A stretch of DNA of 64,000 nucleotides from Mycoplasma zalophi (GTDB lineage Bacteria > Bacillota_I > Bacilli_A > Mycoplasmatales > Metamycoplasmataceae). A model generated the notes under the pieces. It saw only the letters and a program-made list of their open reading frames with translations. It did no database searches and was not told the DNA's origin. The stretch lies in contig NZ_JAHMHI010000001.1 in assembly GCF_018914005.1 (NCBI RefSeq), positions 310,001 to 374,000 of the forward strand, read 5' to 3'. Made by a program: the position numbers and the translations under genes. Below, piece after piece: positions 1 through 11,034 of the stretch (position 1 is its first letter; every line of letters begins with the position of its first letter).

Positions 1-1
1 A

Positions 2-1498
2 GGTAAATTATTTACTTTAACTTTCTTTGGATTAATATGATCAGTTGTGCTATTTATTTCTGCGCTTTTATCATCTTATCCAATATATAACAACATAAAT
101 CTATTTACATACTCATTATTGATATTTTTTGTTGGTTTTGTAACATATTTACTTGCAAGTTTATTAACTTCTTTAATAAGTTATAAATTAAGTCAAAAAT
201 TATCTATTACATTACCACTAGTATTTTTTATACCACTTGCTCTTGGGGGTTCATTACTATCTGCAAATGCAACTACAAATATAAATAATGCAGCATATTA
301 CGTTAACAAAAAATATCCATATCATTTTTCAGGTAATGAAGCAAATGTAGAACCATTTTTTATAAATAATAATAAAGATGAATTACTACTATTACCTAAC
401 GGATTAGAAAATAAACAATTCACACAAAAACAAACAAATTACTTACAAGAAGTTATGAATATAGCAAATAATTCATCAAAAGAATGACAGGTATATTCAT
501 GATTATCAGTACCTTATCAATTACTTGATATTTTTAATTTCAAAAATCAAAATATTTTTGATTCAATTACTAAAAATAATTTTTCAAATTTAGATGGTTA
601 TATTTATTACAATAATCAAGATAGTATTTTATTTAAATATAAATTAGATAAAAACCCTAATTTAACAAAATATTCTGTTTCAAACACTGAAAAAAAATAC
701 ATAGTTCCTGGTTTATTAAAATCAAATTCAGTAATTCCAAATAGTATAAACACTGGAATAATTTATGCAAGAGAGGGAGCAGAAGATGTAAATGCAAAAT
801 TCCCTGAAGATAGTTCACAATTTGCAGCAGAAAACAATATAGTAGGAAAATTAAATTGAAATTTTGTTTACGAAATTTTAGAAGATAAAGCTTTTAATCT
901 TATTGCTAAAAAATTTATAGAAGAATTTAATAAAAATAAAAAATCTACTGATTTACGTCAATTACACACTGAATTATTAGAAGAAATTTCAAAATTCATC
1001 AATGATGAACAATCAGATATAAACACATACTCAAACCCTAATTTAGTATTATTTAATGAACATTCAGTTCAAGAAAAAAGATTACAATCTGAAATAGAAA
1101 GAAAAATTTATTTTGCAACTGCTTTATTAAACTTTATTTACTTTAATTACCAAGATACTACACTATATCAAGCAATGATAAAAAATCCAAATAATGACAA
1201 TACTTTTGGAAATAGTCAATTTGAATTACAAGTTGCTGGATTTAAATATTTAATAGGTGGATATGATAAATTTGAAACAAGATTTATTTTAGTAGAAAAA
1301 GATAAAGATGTTATTATTAGATACAAATTAACACCAAGTGATACTAATTACTTATTCCAATCACAAGATCAACTTTTTGCAATAAATAGAGAAAAACAAA
1401 TAGTAAATAAAAACGTTTATTATGCACTATGAATAATATTAATTGTTATTTTATATGGAACATCATTTACAATTTACAGAAGAAAGGATTATAAATAG
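2..1498 (+). CDS. ABC-2-like transporter permease with large external domain (5' end outside window)
   Basis: Open in frame from the first bases, so the start lies upstream. The visible part begins with several hydrophobic helices (about bases 2-290), continues with a hydrophilic region of roughly 380 residues that is probably extracytoplasmic, and ends with one more helix (about 1430-1475) and a basic tail of the YRRKDYK type, as is common in ABC-2 permeases. Several TGA codons must be read as Trp. The ATPase gene starts 3 bases after the stop, so the two very likely form one transporter. Substrate and direction are unknown; an export or lipid/lipoprotein-related role is only an inference from the three lipoprotein genes that follow. 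Confident as a membrane component of this ABC system, not as to substrate. Confidence 0.7.
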
Positions 1499-1500
1499 TT

Positions 1501-2205
1501 ATGGAAAAGATTTTAGAAATAAATAATTTAAATAAAGTATTTCCAAAAACAAATAGAGGGATTAAAAATATCAGTTTTTCTGTTGAATCAGGTGATTTTC
1601 ACGCTTTTATTGGTGAAAATGGTGCTGGTAAAACCACTACTATAAAAACTATTATTGGTGCTTTTGTAAATTATGAAGGTGAAATTTTAATAAACAATAT
1701 TAACATAAAAAAAGCAGAAGCAAAAAGCATTATAGGTTATGTTCCGGAAGTTGCAATTTTCCCAAAAGAATTAACAGTTTTTAATTATTTATATAATCTA
1801 CTTATTTTGTCAAATGTAGACAAAAAAGAAGCCAATGAAAGAATAGATAAATATTTAAAACTATTTAATATTGAAAATTTAAAAAATGAAAAACCACACA
1901 CTTTTTCAACAGGTCAAAAGAAAAAAGTTTTATTAATTCAAGCTTTACTTCATAACCCTAAATTACTTATTTTAGATGAACCAGCTGCCAATTTAGATCC
2001 AACAGCTAGATTTGAATTATTTTCATTACTAAAAGAAATAAATGAAAAACAAAAAATTACTATTTTAATTAGTTCTCACGTTTTATCTGAAATTGATAAA
2101 TACGTAAATACTATCACACTTATTCATAATGGTCAAATTTTATATTCTGGTTCAAAACAAGAATCATTAGAAAAATTATTCTATGAAAAAGTTATTTCTA
2201 ATTAG
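1501..2205 (+). CDS. ABC transporter ATP-binding protein
   Basis: A 234-residue nucleotide-binding subunit that powers the adjacent permease. Walker A is GENGAGKTT near residue 40, the signature is STGQKKKVLL, Walker B is LLILDEPAANLD, and the switch His sits in ISSHVLSE. The size and the DEPAANLDP wording fit the NatA/CcmA-like group that pairs with ABC-2 permeases. The start follows the permease stop by 3 bases. The 3' end overlaps the next lipoprotein gene by 23 bases in another frame, which points to translational coupling. All key motifs are intact. Confidence 0.92.
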   Translation: MEKILEINNLNKVFPKTNRGIKNISFSVESGDFHAFIGENGAGKTTTIKTIIGAFVNYEGEILINNINIKKAEAKSIIGYVPEVAIFPKELTVFNYLYNLLILSNVDKKEANERIDKYLKLFNIENLKNEKPHTFSTGQKKKVLLIQALLHNPKLLILDEPAANLDPTARFELFSLLKEINEKQKITILISSHVLSEIDKYVNTITLIHNGQILYSGSKQESLEKLFYEKVISN

Positions 2206-3145
2206 TTTAAGTCCTGTACTATTACCATTAAGTGTGGTTAGTTGTGGTGTAGTTCAAGAAACTAATGACAACTTTGAGTTTCCTAAAAAACAACAAAGTG
2301 ATTTTGACAAAAATCAAAGTATAAATAAACTTCTTGACTTTTTTTCAAATAATGATGAAAATAAAAAGAAAATTTATGTATCACAACAAATAAATAAATC
2401 TACTTCAAAAAATACAGAACTAAAATTTGCATTTGTATATGATCCTGTTTTTATTTTTGATGGTGGAGTAGTTAAAACTAAAGTTGAAGATTTAAGAAAT
2501 ACTTCAATAAAAATTATTAGCAATACTTTAGAAAATGATTGATATTGAACTCTTTTTAATATAGAAAATTTCCACTATATTTTTAGCCCTTATGGCGATA
2601 AATATACACCACTAGATAATGAAAAAGAGTTATTTAATGAAACAAAAAACTTTTTAGGTTCAGTTTCATTAAAAATAAATAATTCTAAACCTAATAAATT
2701 AATAGCATTACCTTATAAAGAAATACCAGAACTAAAAGAACATAGTGCTTACTTAGAAAAAGAATCATGATATTTAATTTTTGATAACAACAAAGCAATA
2801 AAGGTTTGAAAATATAAAGAAGATGGACAACCAAAATTAAGAATTACTTCTGATCTGTTAGTGTTTAAAGATACAAATAATATTGAACAACAATTACAAG
2901 AATTAGAAGATCAAATTTACAATCAACACTTAAATGAATTTGAAACAGATTATGATAATTACAAAAAATATTATTCAGATGAAGATGAAAATGAATTTTT
3001 AATGAAAAGAAATGATAAAAAATATTTAGAATTTCAAGCAGTAAACCAATTTAACAATGATTTTGTAAATGCTTTAAATGAAATCAATAAAGATGGAATA
3101 AAAATATTTAGATTTACAATGAGGGATATCGATGAAAAAAATTAG
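2183..3145 (+). CDS. putative lipoprotein, first of three paralogues linked to the ABC exporter
   Basis: 320 residues when TGA is read as Trp. The N-terminus is a lipoprotein signal: MKK, a hydrophobic stretch, then a lipobox ending VVSC at Cys21, so the mature protein should be anchored to the outside of the membrane. It begins inside the ATPase gene (23-base overlap). Around residue 120 is a Trp/aromatic-rich stretch (DWYWTLFNIENFHY) that recurs in similar form in the next two genes; the rest is charged with helical character. No recognised domain. Function unknown; the context makes a partner or cargo of the transporter possible. Confidence 0.75.
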
Positions 3146-3944
3146 TAAATTATTTTTAACAACTTCAGTATTTACTGCTATTTTGAGTGGTTTATCGCTT
3201 GTTTCATGTGTTACTATTGAAGATAGTACAAAATTAAAAAATAATATTCCAATTGGCTTAAATTATTATCCAAATATAGAAAACCCCAAAGAAGTACAAA
3301 CCCATAAATTAATTGACAATCTTGTGGTTAAAATTTTTGGTGATGATGGTTATAAAAAAACAGAATTTTTAAAATCTCAAGAACGAGAAACAAAATTATT
3401 TAATGAATTAAAAGAATTAAGTCAAGAATTTAAAACATCACAAAATGCTAATAAGTTAAATCAATTTTATAGTAGAAATTGATTATTTACAATTAAAAAT
3501 ATTAATAAATTACAGTGAACATTTACGGAATGATGAAGATTCCCTGACTTTGAAAACGCAAAACACTCAGAAGAATTTTTAAACAATTTAAGTACTTTAC
3601 CTAAGCCAGATGATTTTAAATTTAATGATAACAATTGAGATCAACTTAAAGAAGGTGATGAGTCTTTTGAATCAAGCGATGATATTTTCTATCTAAAAAA
3701 AGATAATTTCATAATAAGAATTTATATTTCACGAAATGAAGATAAAACAGTAAATTTTAACCACATAATTCTATTTCCAAATTCTAAAACAAAAAATATT
3801 TCAATTCAAATAATATCTGATGCAGTTCACAATGCATTAATTCATAAACAACAAGATGGATTTAATTCATTTGAAGAAGCTGCAAAAAAATTATTTGGTA
3901 ATGGAGCAATCGGATTATTATTATTAAAGGACGACGAACAATAA
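3132..3944 (+). CDS. putative lipoprotein, second of three paralogues
   Basis: 270 residues with TGA as Trp. The signal is MKKISKLFLTTSVF... with a lipobox ending LVSC at Cys26. It starts 14 bases before the previous gene ends. Near residue 116 it has RNWLFTIKNINKLQWTF, the counterpart of the aromatic stretch in the two flanking lipoproteins, followed by a Trp-rich segment. Its stop and the next ATG overlap as TAATG. No known domain; function unknown. Probably transcribed with the ABC transporter genes upstream. Confidence 0.75.
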
Positions 3945-4897
3945 TGAAAAAAAGTAACAAAATATTAATATTTTCTTCATTACTAGCAACTTCTTTATTA
4001 CCTGTTGCAGCAATATCATGTAAAAATGTAGAAACTATTTCAAATGAATCTAAAGAAGTAAGTTTTGTTAGTGAAAAGAGTATAAAAGAACAAGATTGAG
4101 ATGTATTTTTAAAATATGAATATGTAGACACCTTATTGAATTTAGCTTTTAAAAATGAAGAAGATAAACAAAAATTCATTGAAAGTCAAAGAAATATATC
4201 TGATGATTATTTAATTTCAATTAAAGATTATTTATTTTATAGTAATAACATAGTTATCGAATATCATCCTAACTCAATTTCAGGTGGTTTTAGCGGTGGT
4301 TTATTTGGTGGAGGATTATTTGGTAACAATAACAAAAAAACTAAAAAAGTAATGGCAGATTCTGAATATAAAGAAGAATTAGATAAACTCTATAAAGAAA
4401 ATTGATTGTGATTTCTTTTTAATTTAAATAAATTTACTTTTGCATATAATGATGATACTAACTTCTTTGATGGTGGTACTGATTCAATTAAAACAAATAT
4501 ACAACAAGACAGTTTAGAACATACTCCATTTATTACTTTAAATACAAATGAAGTTACTCGATTTTCAGTATTTAAACATAACACTGATGAAAGTATACAA
4601 AAAAGCACAATGTATCTATTAACCAAGCAAGGTGTTATTTTAAGTATTGAAATTCAGATAACAAATGAAGACGATGAAGAAATAATTGAAATTGAAGCAT
4701 CACCATTTATAGAAATTTATCCACCACTATTACAAAGCAAATCTGCGATTAATAATTTTGATTGGCCAACTTATGTTCGTGCACAAATATTATCTAAAAA
4801 TATTGGTGAATCATCAAGATGAGTAAAAATGCTTTTTGATGATAAATATGGAGGTAAGCCAAAAAGATTTACGCTTGTTTATTTAAATAACAAATAA
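3944..4897 (+). CDS. putative lipoprotein, third of three paralogues, with Gly/Phe-rich insert
   Basis: 317 residues with TGA as Trp. The lipoprotein signal ends AAISC at about Cys26. Around residues 113-130 it carries a Gly/Phe/Leu-rich run (GGFSGGLFGGGLFG) absent from the two preceding paralogues, then the shared aromatic segment (NWLWFLFNLNKFTF). It starts within the stop of the previous gene (TAATG) and is followed by a strong hairpin terminator, so it closes the operon. Function unknown. Confidence 0.75.
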
Positions 4898-4917
4898 AAT
4901 AAATAAAATCTTAATAT

Positions 4918-4959
4918 AAAAATATCGAGTTAATACCTACGCTCGATATTTTTATTTTT
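4918..4959 (+). terminator. rho-independent terminator after the lipoprotein operon
   Basis: A perfect 12-base inverted repeat (AAAAATATCGAG / CTCGATATTTTT) around a 12-base loop, followed by a T-rich run. It lies 20 bases after the third lipoprotein stop. It could also stop transcription of the convergent lipoprotein gene. Confidence 0.8.
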
Positions 4960-5007
4960 TACAAATTCAACATTTTGAATAGCTTAGTATTTAAGAAATA
5001 ATTATTA

Positions 5008-6523
5008 CTAGTTTGTATTTTCCTGAATTATTGAACTTGTATCTATTTCTTTAGAAATTTCTATGTAAATCCCTTTTAATAATCTCAATAACTGAGGAAA
5101 TTCTACTGCATCTAATTCTGTTTTTGTATTTTTTTTGAAAATATATCTATTTTCTTTAACTACTTTATTATCTTTAATAGAAAATGGTATTTGATATATT
5201 GCAACTAATTCACCATCTAAAATTAATATATTTGGATCTATGTTTAAATATATTAATTTTTTGATTTTAAAAAATTCTTCATTATAAACATTAGAAAGTC
5301 ATTTTTGATCTTTTTCTGTGCCACTATTTTCACTCACTTTTTCAAATTTAGAATATAGCGAAATGTTTTCTATTGTTTGTGAAGCTTTTAAATCTTCTAT
5401 TAAATTAATGCTTAATGCAACTTTATTTTTTGCTGTATTATCATTTTGTGTAGAAATATTATGTGTTTCTAACTCTAATTCATTACCCACTAATTTAAAT
5501 ACTAAACTATCTTGCATATCTTTTATTTCTTGGTCTGTTAATGTAAACAACGGAAAAACAGAATCATTTTTAAATACTAATTGATTAATTTTAATTTGGT
5601 CAAATGTATATTTATTTAGTTTTATTTTGTCTAAAATGGTTTTATATAATCCATTTAATATTTTTATATTTTCTTGGTCTATAGTTATTCTAGGATTTTT
5701 TACAATTGAAATTATGTCTTGTATTGAATTAAGACTTTTTGTTACTTGTTTTAATTGTTTTGTAAATTCTGGGTCATTAGTGATTTTTACAAAATTTACT
5801 GCGATTCTTGTTAATAAAAACATTTGTCTAGTTTCGTTGAATTTTTGTAAAATGAAATTCACTATTTTTTCTTCTAAAATTTGTTTTGTTGTTAAATCTT
5901 CGTTTTGCTTAAATTCATTTATGAATACATTTAATTGTTTTTTATCCTCATTAGTAAAATTATTTGATTGTTGTATTTCGTGCTCAAGGTTGTCAGTAAA
6001 TTCTTTATATATTGATTTATTTTGATTTGTTTTAGGATTTGTGTTATTAGGAGTTGAATTATCCCCTTGAGATTTAGAGTTATTTTCTTGCTGTTTTGTA
6101 ATACCTTCATTTAATTTAGGTTGTGTAGAATCAGTATTCTTATCTATGTTTTTCGGTTGCAAAATAACATCTTCTGTTTTGAATTGATCTTTATTTATAA
6201 CTTTTTCAAAAACTTTTGAAGTTTCATTATTTATAAATAATTTATATTTTACTAAAATACCGCTTTCTGTTTTACTTGCACTTATAAATTTATAAGAAAT
6301 AGAAGAAGAAACTAAAATTCTAATTTTATCTACATGTATTACAGCGGGTATTTCTGAAAATTTTATTGCTTTAGAATTTTCATATGATACTTCTACAGTT
6401 TTATTCTTCAAAACTAGTTGTTTTAGTATTTTGTTTATAACATGAAATCGTTATAAATGAAGGCAGTAATACTATCGAACTAAGAGATAATATTGCGACT
6501 AATTTTTTATATTTTTTATTCAT
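5008..6523 (-). pseudogene. surface lipoprotein of the lipoprotein-17-like group, interrupted by a frameshift
   Basis: From the ATG at 6523 a typical lipoprotein signal reads MNKKYKKLVAILSLSS... with a lipobox ending TISC at Cys28, but the frame stops at 6401-6403 after about 40 residues. One base fewer in the run of four A (plus strand, 6410-6413) would join it to the long frame that continues to 5008 (about 465 residues, reading TGA 5299-5301 as Trp). The joined product matches the neighbouring lipoprotein at 8766 over its first 110 residues or so: both have (K)FSE(I/V)P and an IFEK-IN-KDQFK(T/V)E block. A Asn/Gln/Ser-rich linker lies near residues 135-170. It could be an inactivated gene, a phase-variable one or a sequence error; the rest of the frame is intact, favouring recent or reversible loss. 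Confidence 0.7.
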
Positions 6524-6984
6524 ATTAAAATATCCTTTTGTGACTTTAAAATTGTAATTTAGAGAAAATTATACACATTTTTTCCTGAAATTACACTGAA
6601 AATTTTTATTTTTTTGAAAAGATGGATTTATAAAAAAACTATTTTTTATAGCAAAAATAAAAAAACGAAAAAAGTGATGGATTTTAATATAAATATTGCT
6701 TTTTTAAAAATTACAAATGAAATAAATAAAAAAAGAAATGGTTTATTTACACAAAAATTATTTTTTATTATTTCAAATATAGTTCTAATAACTTTTAAAT
6801 AAAGAATCATATTCTATTACATTTGCAAAAAACATTAGTAATATATAGGATGATAAATATAGTGACTTTTTTATTTAAACAATAAGTTAGTTTTATAACT
6901 GGAATTAAATAAAAATTTAAATTTAAAAACTTACCGCTTTTTGCGGTAAGTTTTTAAAACAAATATATTTATAAAAAATAAATA
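6524..6984. other. 461-base intergenic region between two lipoprotein genes
   Basis: Very AT-rich. It must contain the promoter of the frameshifted lipoprotein (next to 6523) and it contains the terminator of the next gene at 6925-6956. A 62-codon plus-strand open frame (6614-6802) is Lys/Ile/Phe/Asn-rich, has no clear ribosome binding site and resembles translated AT-rich noise. No RNA gene recognised. Confidence 0.5.
6925..6956 (-). terminator. terminator of the 8766 lipoprotein gene
   Basis: A 13-base perfect inverted repeat (AAAAACTTACCGC / GCGGTAAGTTTTT) with a short T loop, about 30 bases beyond the minus-strand stop at 6985. Confidence 0.8.
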
Positions 6985-8766
6985 TTATTTCAGTATTGCA
7001 TATGATCCAAAGTTAATAGCTTTGTTTTTTTCGATAGGTGTAATTGAATCATTGTTTTGAATTAATAATTTATATTTTCCTGTTTTTTTATCTATTTCAT
7101 AAATATTTTCAACATCATATTTAACTTCTCTACCTTCTTGAGCACCAGAAATTCCATCTAAAGCAAATGATGTTTCTTTTTCTCCTCTAAACTCAATAAA
7201 AGGAAGACCTTTAGGTGAACCATTAGTAGGAATAAAAATATAAAAATGTTTATTATCATTTTCATTAATTTTTTCCACGTATACTTTTACAGAAATTAAA
7301 GTAGATAATTTATTGTCTTCATTATAAAATTTAGCACGTAATTTTTCAGTATTAAAAAGTCTTTCAACTTTTTTAGTAGATTTTATACTATCAAAATTTA
7401 AATTGTCATCAATAATTTCAGCAACAAACTGTAAAGCTCCCCAATAATTGTTTTTATTTTTAATTTCAGTTATTTTTAATTTATCAGAATATTTTTTAAA
7501 GTCATTTTTTACTGCTAAAAGCACTTTATTATAAAATGTTTTATTTTCGTATTCAAATGAATAATTTACAAATATTTGTCCATTTATCTCTTCTTTATTA
7601 ACAAAGGATAATCTAATAATTTTGTTTTTACTATTTCCAGCTTCTAATTTTACATTTTCTGCTGATATTTTATCTATTTGATTTCATCTAGACACTTTTG
7701 CTTTGTCTAGAGTCGCCGTTATATCAGCATCGATCGCAGCTGCTTCACCTTCTACTATTGCATCATCTTTTTGTTTAAATGAAGATTTATTAATGCTTAC
7801 AGTGTATGACTTAGATTCACTATTTGAATCTTGTTTTTTGAATTTGAAATTAACATTAATCCCTAAATCTGTTTTCATAGCAGATTCAAATTTTGGTAAA
7901 TACTCTTGTTCCTCGCTACCTAAAGAAAGAACTATTTTAGAATTATCAATACCATTTTTAGTAGCTTCTCAAAATGTTACTTCACTAGCGTCAGCATATG
8001 TTGCTGTTACTTTTGTAGCCTCTTTATCTAAAAATTCTTGTTCTGATTCAAATTGATCTTTTGAAATTTCTTTAGATAATAATTCTGATTTTTCTGATGT
8101 ATCAACTTTTAAAAGTTTATATGTTACTTTAACTCCTGTTTCTGTAGTTACCGCCTTATCAAAATTAAATGTGTATTCTTTTGCAACGGTTACAGTAAAA
8201 TTATTTTCTGTTAAATCTGAAGCTTGCAATTTGCTAAATCTTTTTGTTTTTGGATTATTATAAACCATAATAACTGAAACAGTATTAAAGTCAGTTTTTG
8301 GTTTTGTATTTTCCTGATTTTGTTTTTCAGTTTTACCATTTTCACTTTCTGTTGTAGGAGGTGTTGGTGTTGGTTTAGTATTTGAATCATTTTTAGATGT
8401 AGAATTCTCAACTTTAAATTGATCTTTATTTATTGTTTTTTCAAATATCTTTGATTCCATTTTGTCTTTTGATAAAGTGTATTTAACCAAAATATCATTT
8501 TCTTGTTTTTTAGCTTCCTTAAAGTTAGCAGTAGTTCCTAATTCCATCCCCAAAAATCCAAAATGTTCTTTTGTTAAAACACTAGGAACTTCAGAAAATT
8601 TTGTTGTTTTTGCATCTTTATATGAAATTTGAATAGTTTTATTTAACTTGTCAAAATCTATTTTTTTGGATTCCTCTTTATAACAAGAAACAGCTAACAT
8701 TGAGGGAATAATTACCATTGAACCCAATGATAATATAGTAAATAAAATTTTTTTATTTTTGTTCAT
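6985..8766 (-). CDS. variable surface lipoprotein, lipoprotein-17-like repeats
   Basis: 593 residues with TGA read as Trp at 7969 and 7684. Signal MNKNKKILFTILSLGS... and lipobox ending LAVSC at Cys28 predict an outer-surface lipoprotein. The mature part appears built from about 90-residue units with a recurring pattern: Y-x-(D/N)-(A/P)-K-T-x-(K/R)-FS, then a segment ending in VKYTL/VTYKL and a closing KxI(N/S)KDQFxxE. Two or three copies lie between residues 40 and 340, with a Thr/Pro/Asn/Glu linker near 130-155. This resembles the mycoplasma lipoprotein-17-related family (PF04200); the assignment is from memory of the pattern. Its N-terminal unit matches the frameshifted neighbour, so the pair is probably a tandem duplication. 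Confidence 0.75.
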
Positions 8767-8993
8767 ATTTTTTGCTTTCTAATAAATAATTATAGTATTT
8801 TTACTGTTTATCTAAATTTACTTAAATTTTTATAAACGACATTATTATACAACTTTTACTCATTTTATACACAAAAAATACACAAACAACCATTAAAATC
8901 TTGTTTTTTTAAAAATTTTAATGACATTAGTTTTTTTCTAAAAAATGCAAAAAAATAAAAAAGCAGAATTTTCTTTTTACTAATATGAAAATT

Positions 8994-9360
8994 TTATTTT
9001 TTAAAAGAATTTACAAATTCGTTAAATAACATAATTAAACATTTAAGTGCTTGTAGATTTTTAGTTTTTTCTTGTGTTTATTTATCAACATAAATTGATA
9101 AATTGTTTAAAGACTCTTCAAACCCACCTTCTTCTTGAAACAAATTTGCTAAAAATTTATTTATATTATTATTTGTTCAAGTTTCTTCCGGTCTATTCAA
9201 TGAAATAATAATTATTGCATTATTTTTTGATAACGATAATCTTTTATTTAAAATAACAATTTGTCCCCCGGTTCTGCACTGTTATCCTCACCTTTATATG
9301 CTATTCAAATTATTGAATTTGTATTATTAAATTCTTGCGTTATTCTTCTCCATTTTTTGG
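8994..9360 (-). pseudogene. remnant of a small gene next to the decayed PHP/ATPase locus
   Basis: Reading the minus strand with one frame change gives a plausible peptide: a segment WRRITQEFNNTNSIIWIAYK then GEDNSAEPGDK, a shift near 9250, then VILNKRLSLSKNNAIIIISL and FLANLFQEEGGFEESLNN, a stop at 9078-9080, and a further 28 sensible residues to 8994. I do not recognise the family. Its position at the end of the ATPase remnant suggests a third, co-transcribed gene or the degenerated C-terminus of the ATPase. Confidence 0.45.
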
Positions 9361-11023
9361 ATATTTATTTGATATCTTTTTTCAAGTGTTTTTATGCCAC
9401 CTTAAAGATAGTGACTTTCTACACTTTCTATTCTCTTGTAATTTTTAGAACATATGATTTTATTTTTAACTCATCATTTCTTAATTCAATCGCTATCGGA
9501 TTTCCCTCAAGTAACGTTCCAATATTTGTAATATGTGTTACAACAAAAATTTGTTTTCCATCATTTTTTGTTTTTTCTAGCAAAGGTAATATTTCATTAT
9601 AAATTGTAAATTTATCTAAATCATCTTCAATTTGGTTTAATAAAAGATAATTGTCAAATTCTATAATGTCAGAACTTTCAGTAGTTTTTTTAACTCCCAA
9701 TAAAGTTCTTTGCCTATTTGACATACTTTCATATGGAATATCATTTACGAATATTTTAATTCTATTTTCAATAAGTTTTCTGATTATTTTTTCTTTTGTT
9801 TGTCCAGAAAAAAGTTTATTAGACGAATCATCAACAAGAAAATCTACTATATTATCACGATTTGCTTTATTTTTTGAGCCTAAAGCTATTTTAGTAATAA
9901 ATTCAACATCTTGGATTTCTAGCTTAAATTTCGAGATTTGGTAAATGATATTACGATCACCTTCACGTTTTAATTTAACTCGTAAATTAATTTCATTTTC
10001 TTTTAGTTCTTGAGTTATTCTATATTTACTATCTCTTAATTTTTAAGTAAAGGTTCAATTGTTTTAAAATGATGTAACAAGCTATCATATGATTGTTTTA
10101 ATTGATCTGTTTTTTTAATTTGGAAGTTTGATAATCTCTTGTTTTTTTATGAGCATTAGAAAAATAATTATAAATTGTAAACATTTGTTCACCCTTTGCT
10201 TTGTTTGTGAATAACTATTTTTATATTTTTTCTAATTTTTCAATTAATTTATCTTTATTTAATGTTATTTTTGTTTGCTGATCACTAAAAAAATGATTGA
10301 ATAATTTATTTTGCTGTGCTATTTCTTAATCTCTACTATAAATTAAATTTATTTTTTGAATCATTTTTTCTTTTTCAAAAATTAAATCACCATGATTTTC
10401 TATAATTCTTTTCATTTCCTGAAATTCTTTTGAAAAGTCAAGTTTAATGTTTCACATATTCGAAGTTAAAGTGTTATTAAAACTAAAATAATCATCAAAA
10501 ATAAGGTCATAATTTGTAATAGAATTATTTTGAATTTGTATTTCAGAAACTATTTTGTTCAAATCATCAAATGTATTAAATACACTAGATAATAAATAAT
10601 TTTAAGAATTTCGTTTATTATTTTTATTTTTTCAGTGGTTTTAATATCTCAAACATATTTTCTCTCGATCCAATGATGTTTTTCTTTCATCATTTTGAAT
10701 AATATAAGTTGCAAATTGGTTTTTTAATAAAGATAATTGCTTCTTGTATTTGGTTTTTGAACTTACTGATCATGATAAAAAATTACTTGCTTCGTATATG
10801 TTTTTTACATCGACTAAAACTTTTTTTAAATTTAAGCTTATATTCACTAATAACAAAATAATCGTCGTTACTTTTAAAAATAAATTTTCTTGCAATAATT
10901 TCTGCAATGATTCTTAACAATGTACTTTTACCTGATCCTTTTTCTCCGAAAATTACATTAACATTTGAAAAAGGAATTTCAATAGTTTGTCCTAAATCAT
11001 TTATAAAAGTTATTTTTTATCAT
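9327..11023 (-). pseudogene. decayed AAA/SMC-like ATPase (EDDLD type)
   Basis: The minus strand holds pieces of one ATPase in several frames. Near 10980-10870 is Walker A, NVIFGEKGSGKSTLLRIIAE. A continuous piece of about 205 residues (10042-9428) carries Walker B as NYLLLNQIEDDLDKFTIYNE and a switch region IFVVTHITNIGTLLEGN. After a stop at 9428 another frame continues GGIKTLEKRYQ to 9327. In between (10045-10870) lie fragments of a Lys/Glu-rich, probably coiled-coil section cut by many stops. The Q-x-EDDLD box and GG-x-x-x-LE-x-RY tail are typical of the PHP-associated AAA ATPases (TrlF / Spaf_1101-type). An ATG at 11023 with a good ribosome binding site (TTAGGAG) is still present, but the gene cannot give full-length protein. 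Confidence 0.7.
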
Positions 11024-11034
11024 ATTACTCCTAA

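Noticed and set aside
5627-6025. 132-codon plus-strand frame inside the frameshifted lipoprotein
   Set aside because: Antisense shadow of the minus-strand lipoprotein: Phe/Cys/Ser-rich and without a ribosome binding site.
6614-6802. 62-codon plus-strand open frame between two lipoprotein genes
   Set aside because: No ribosome binding site, composition of translated AT-rich noise, no motif; kept only as a note in the intergenic entry.
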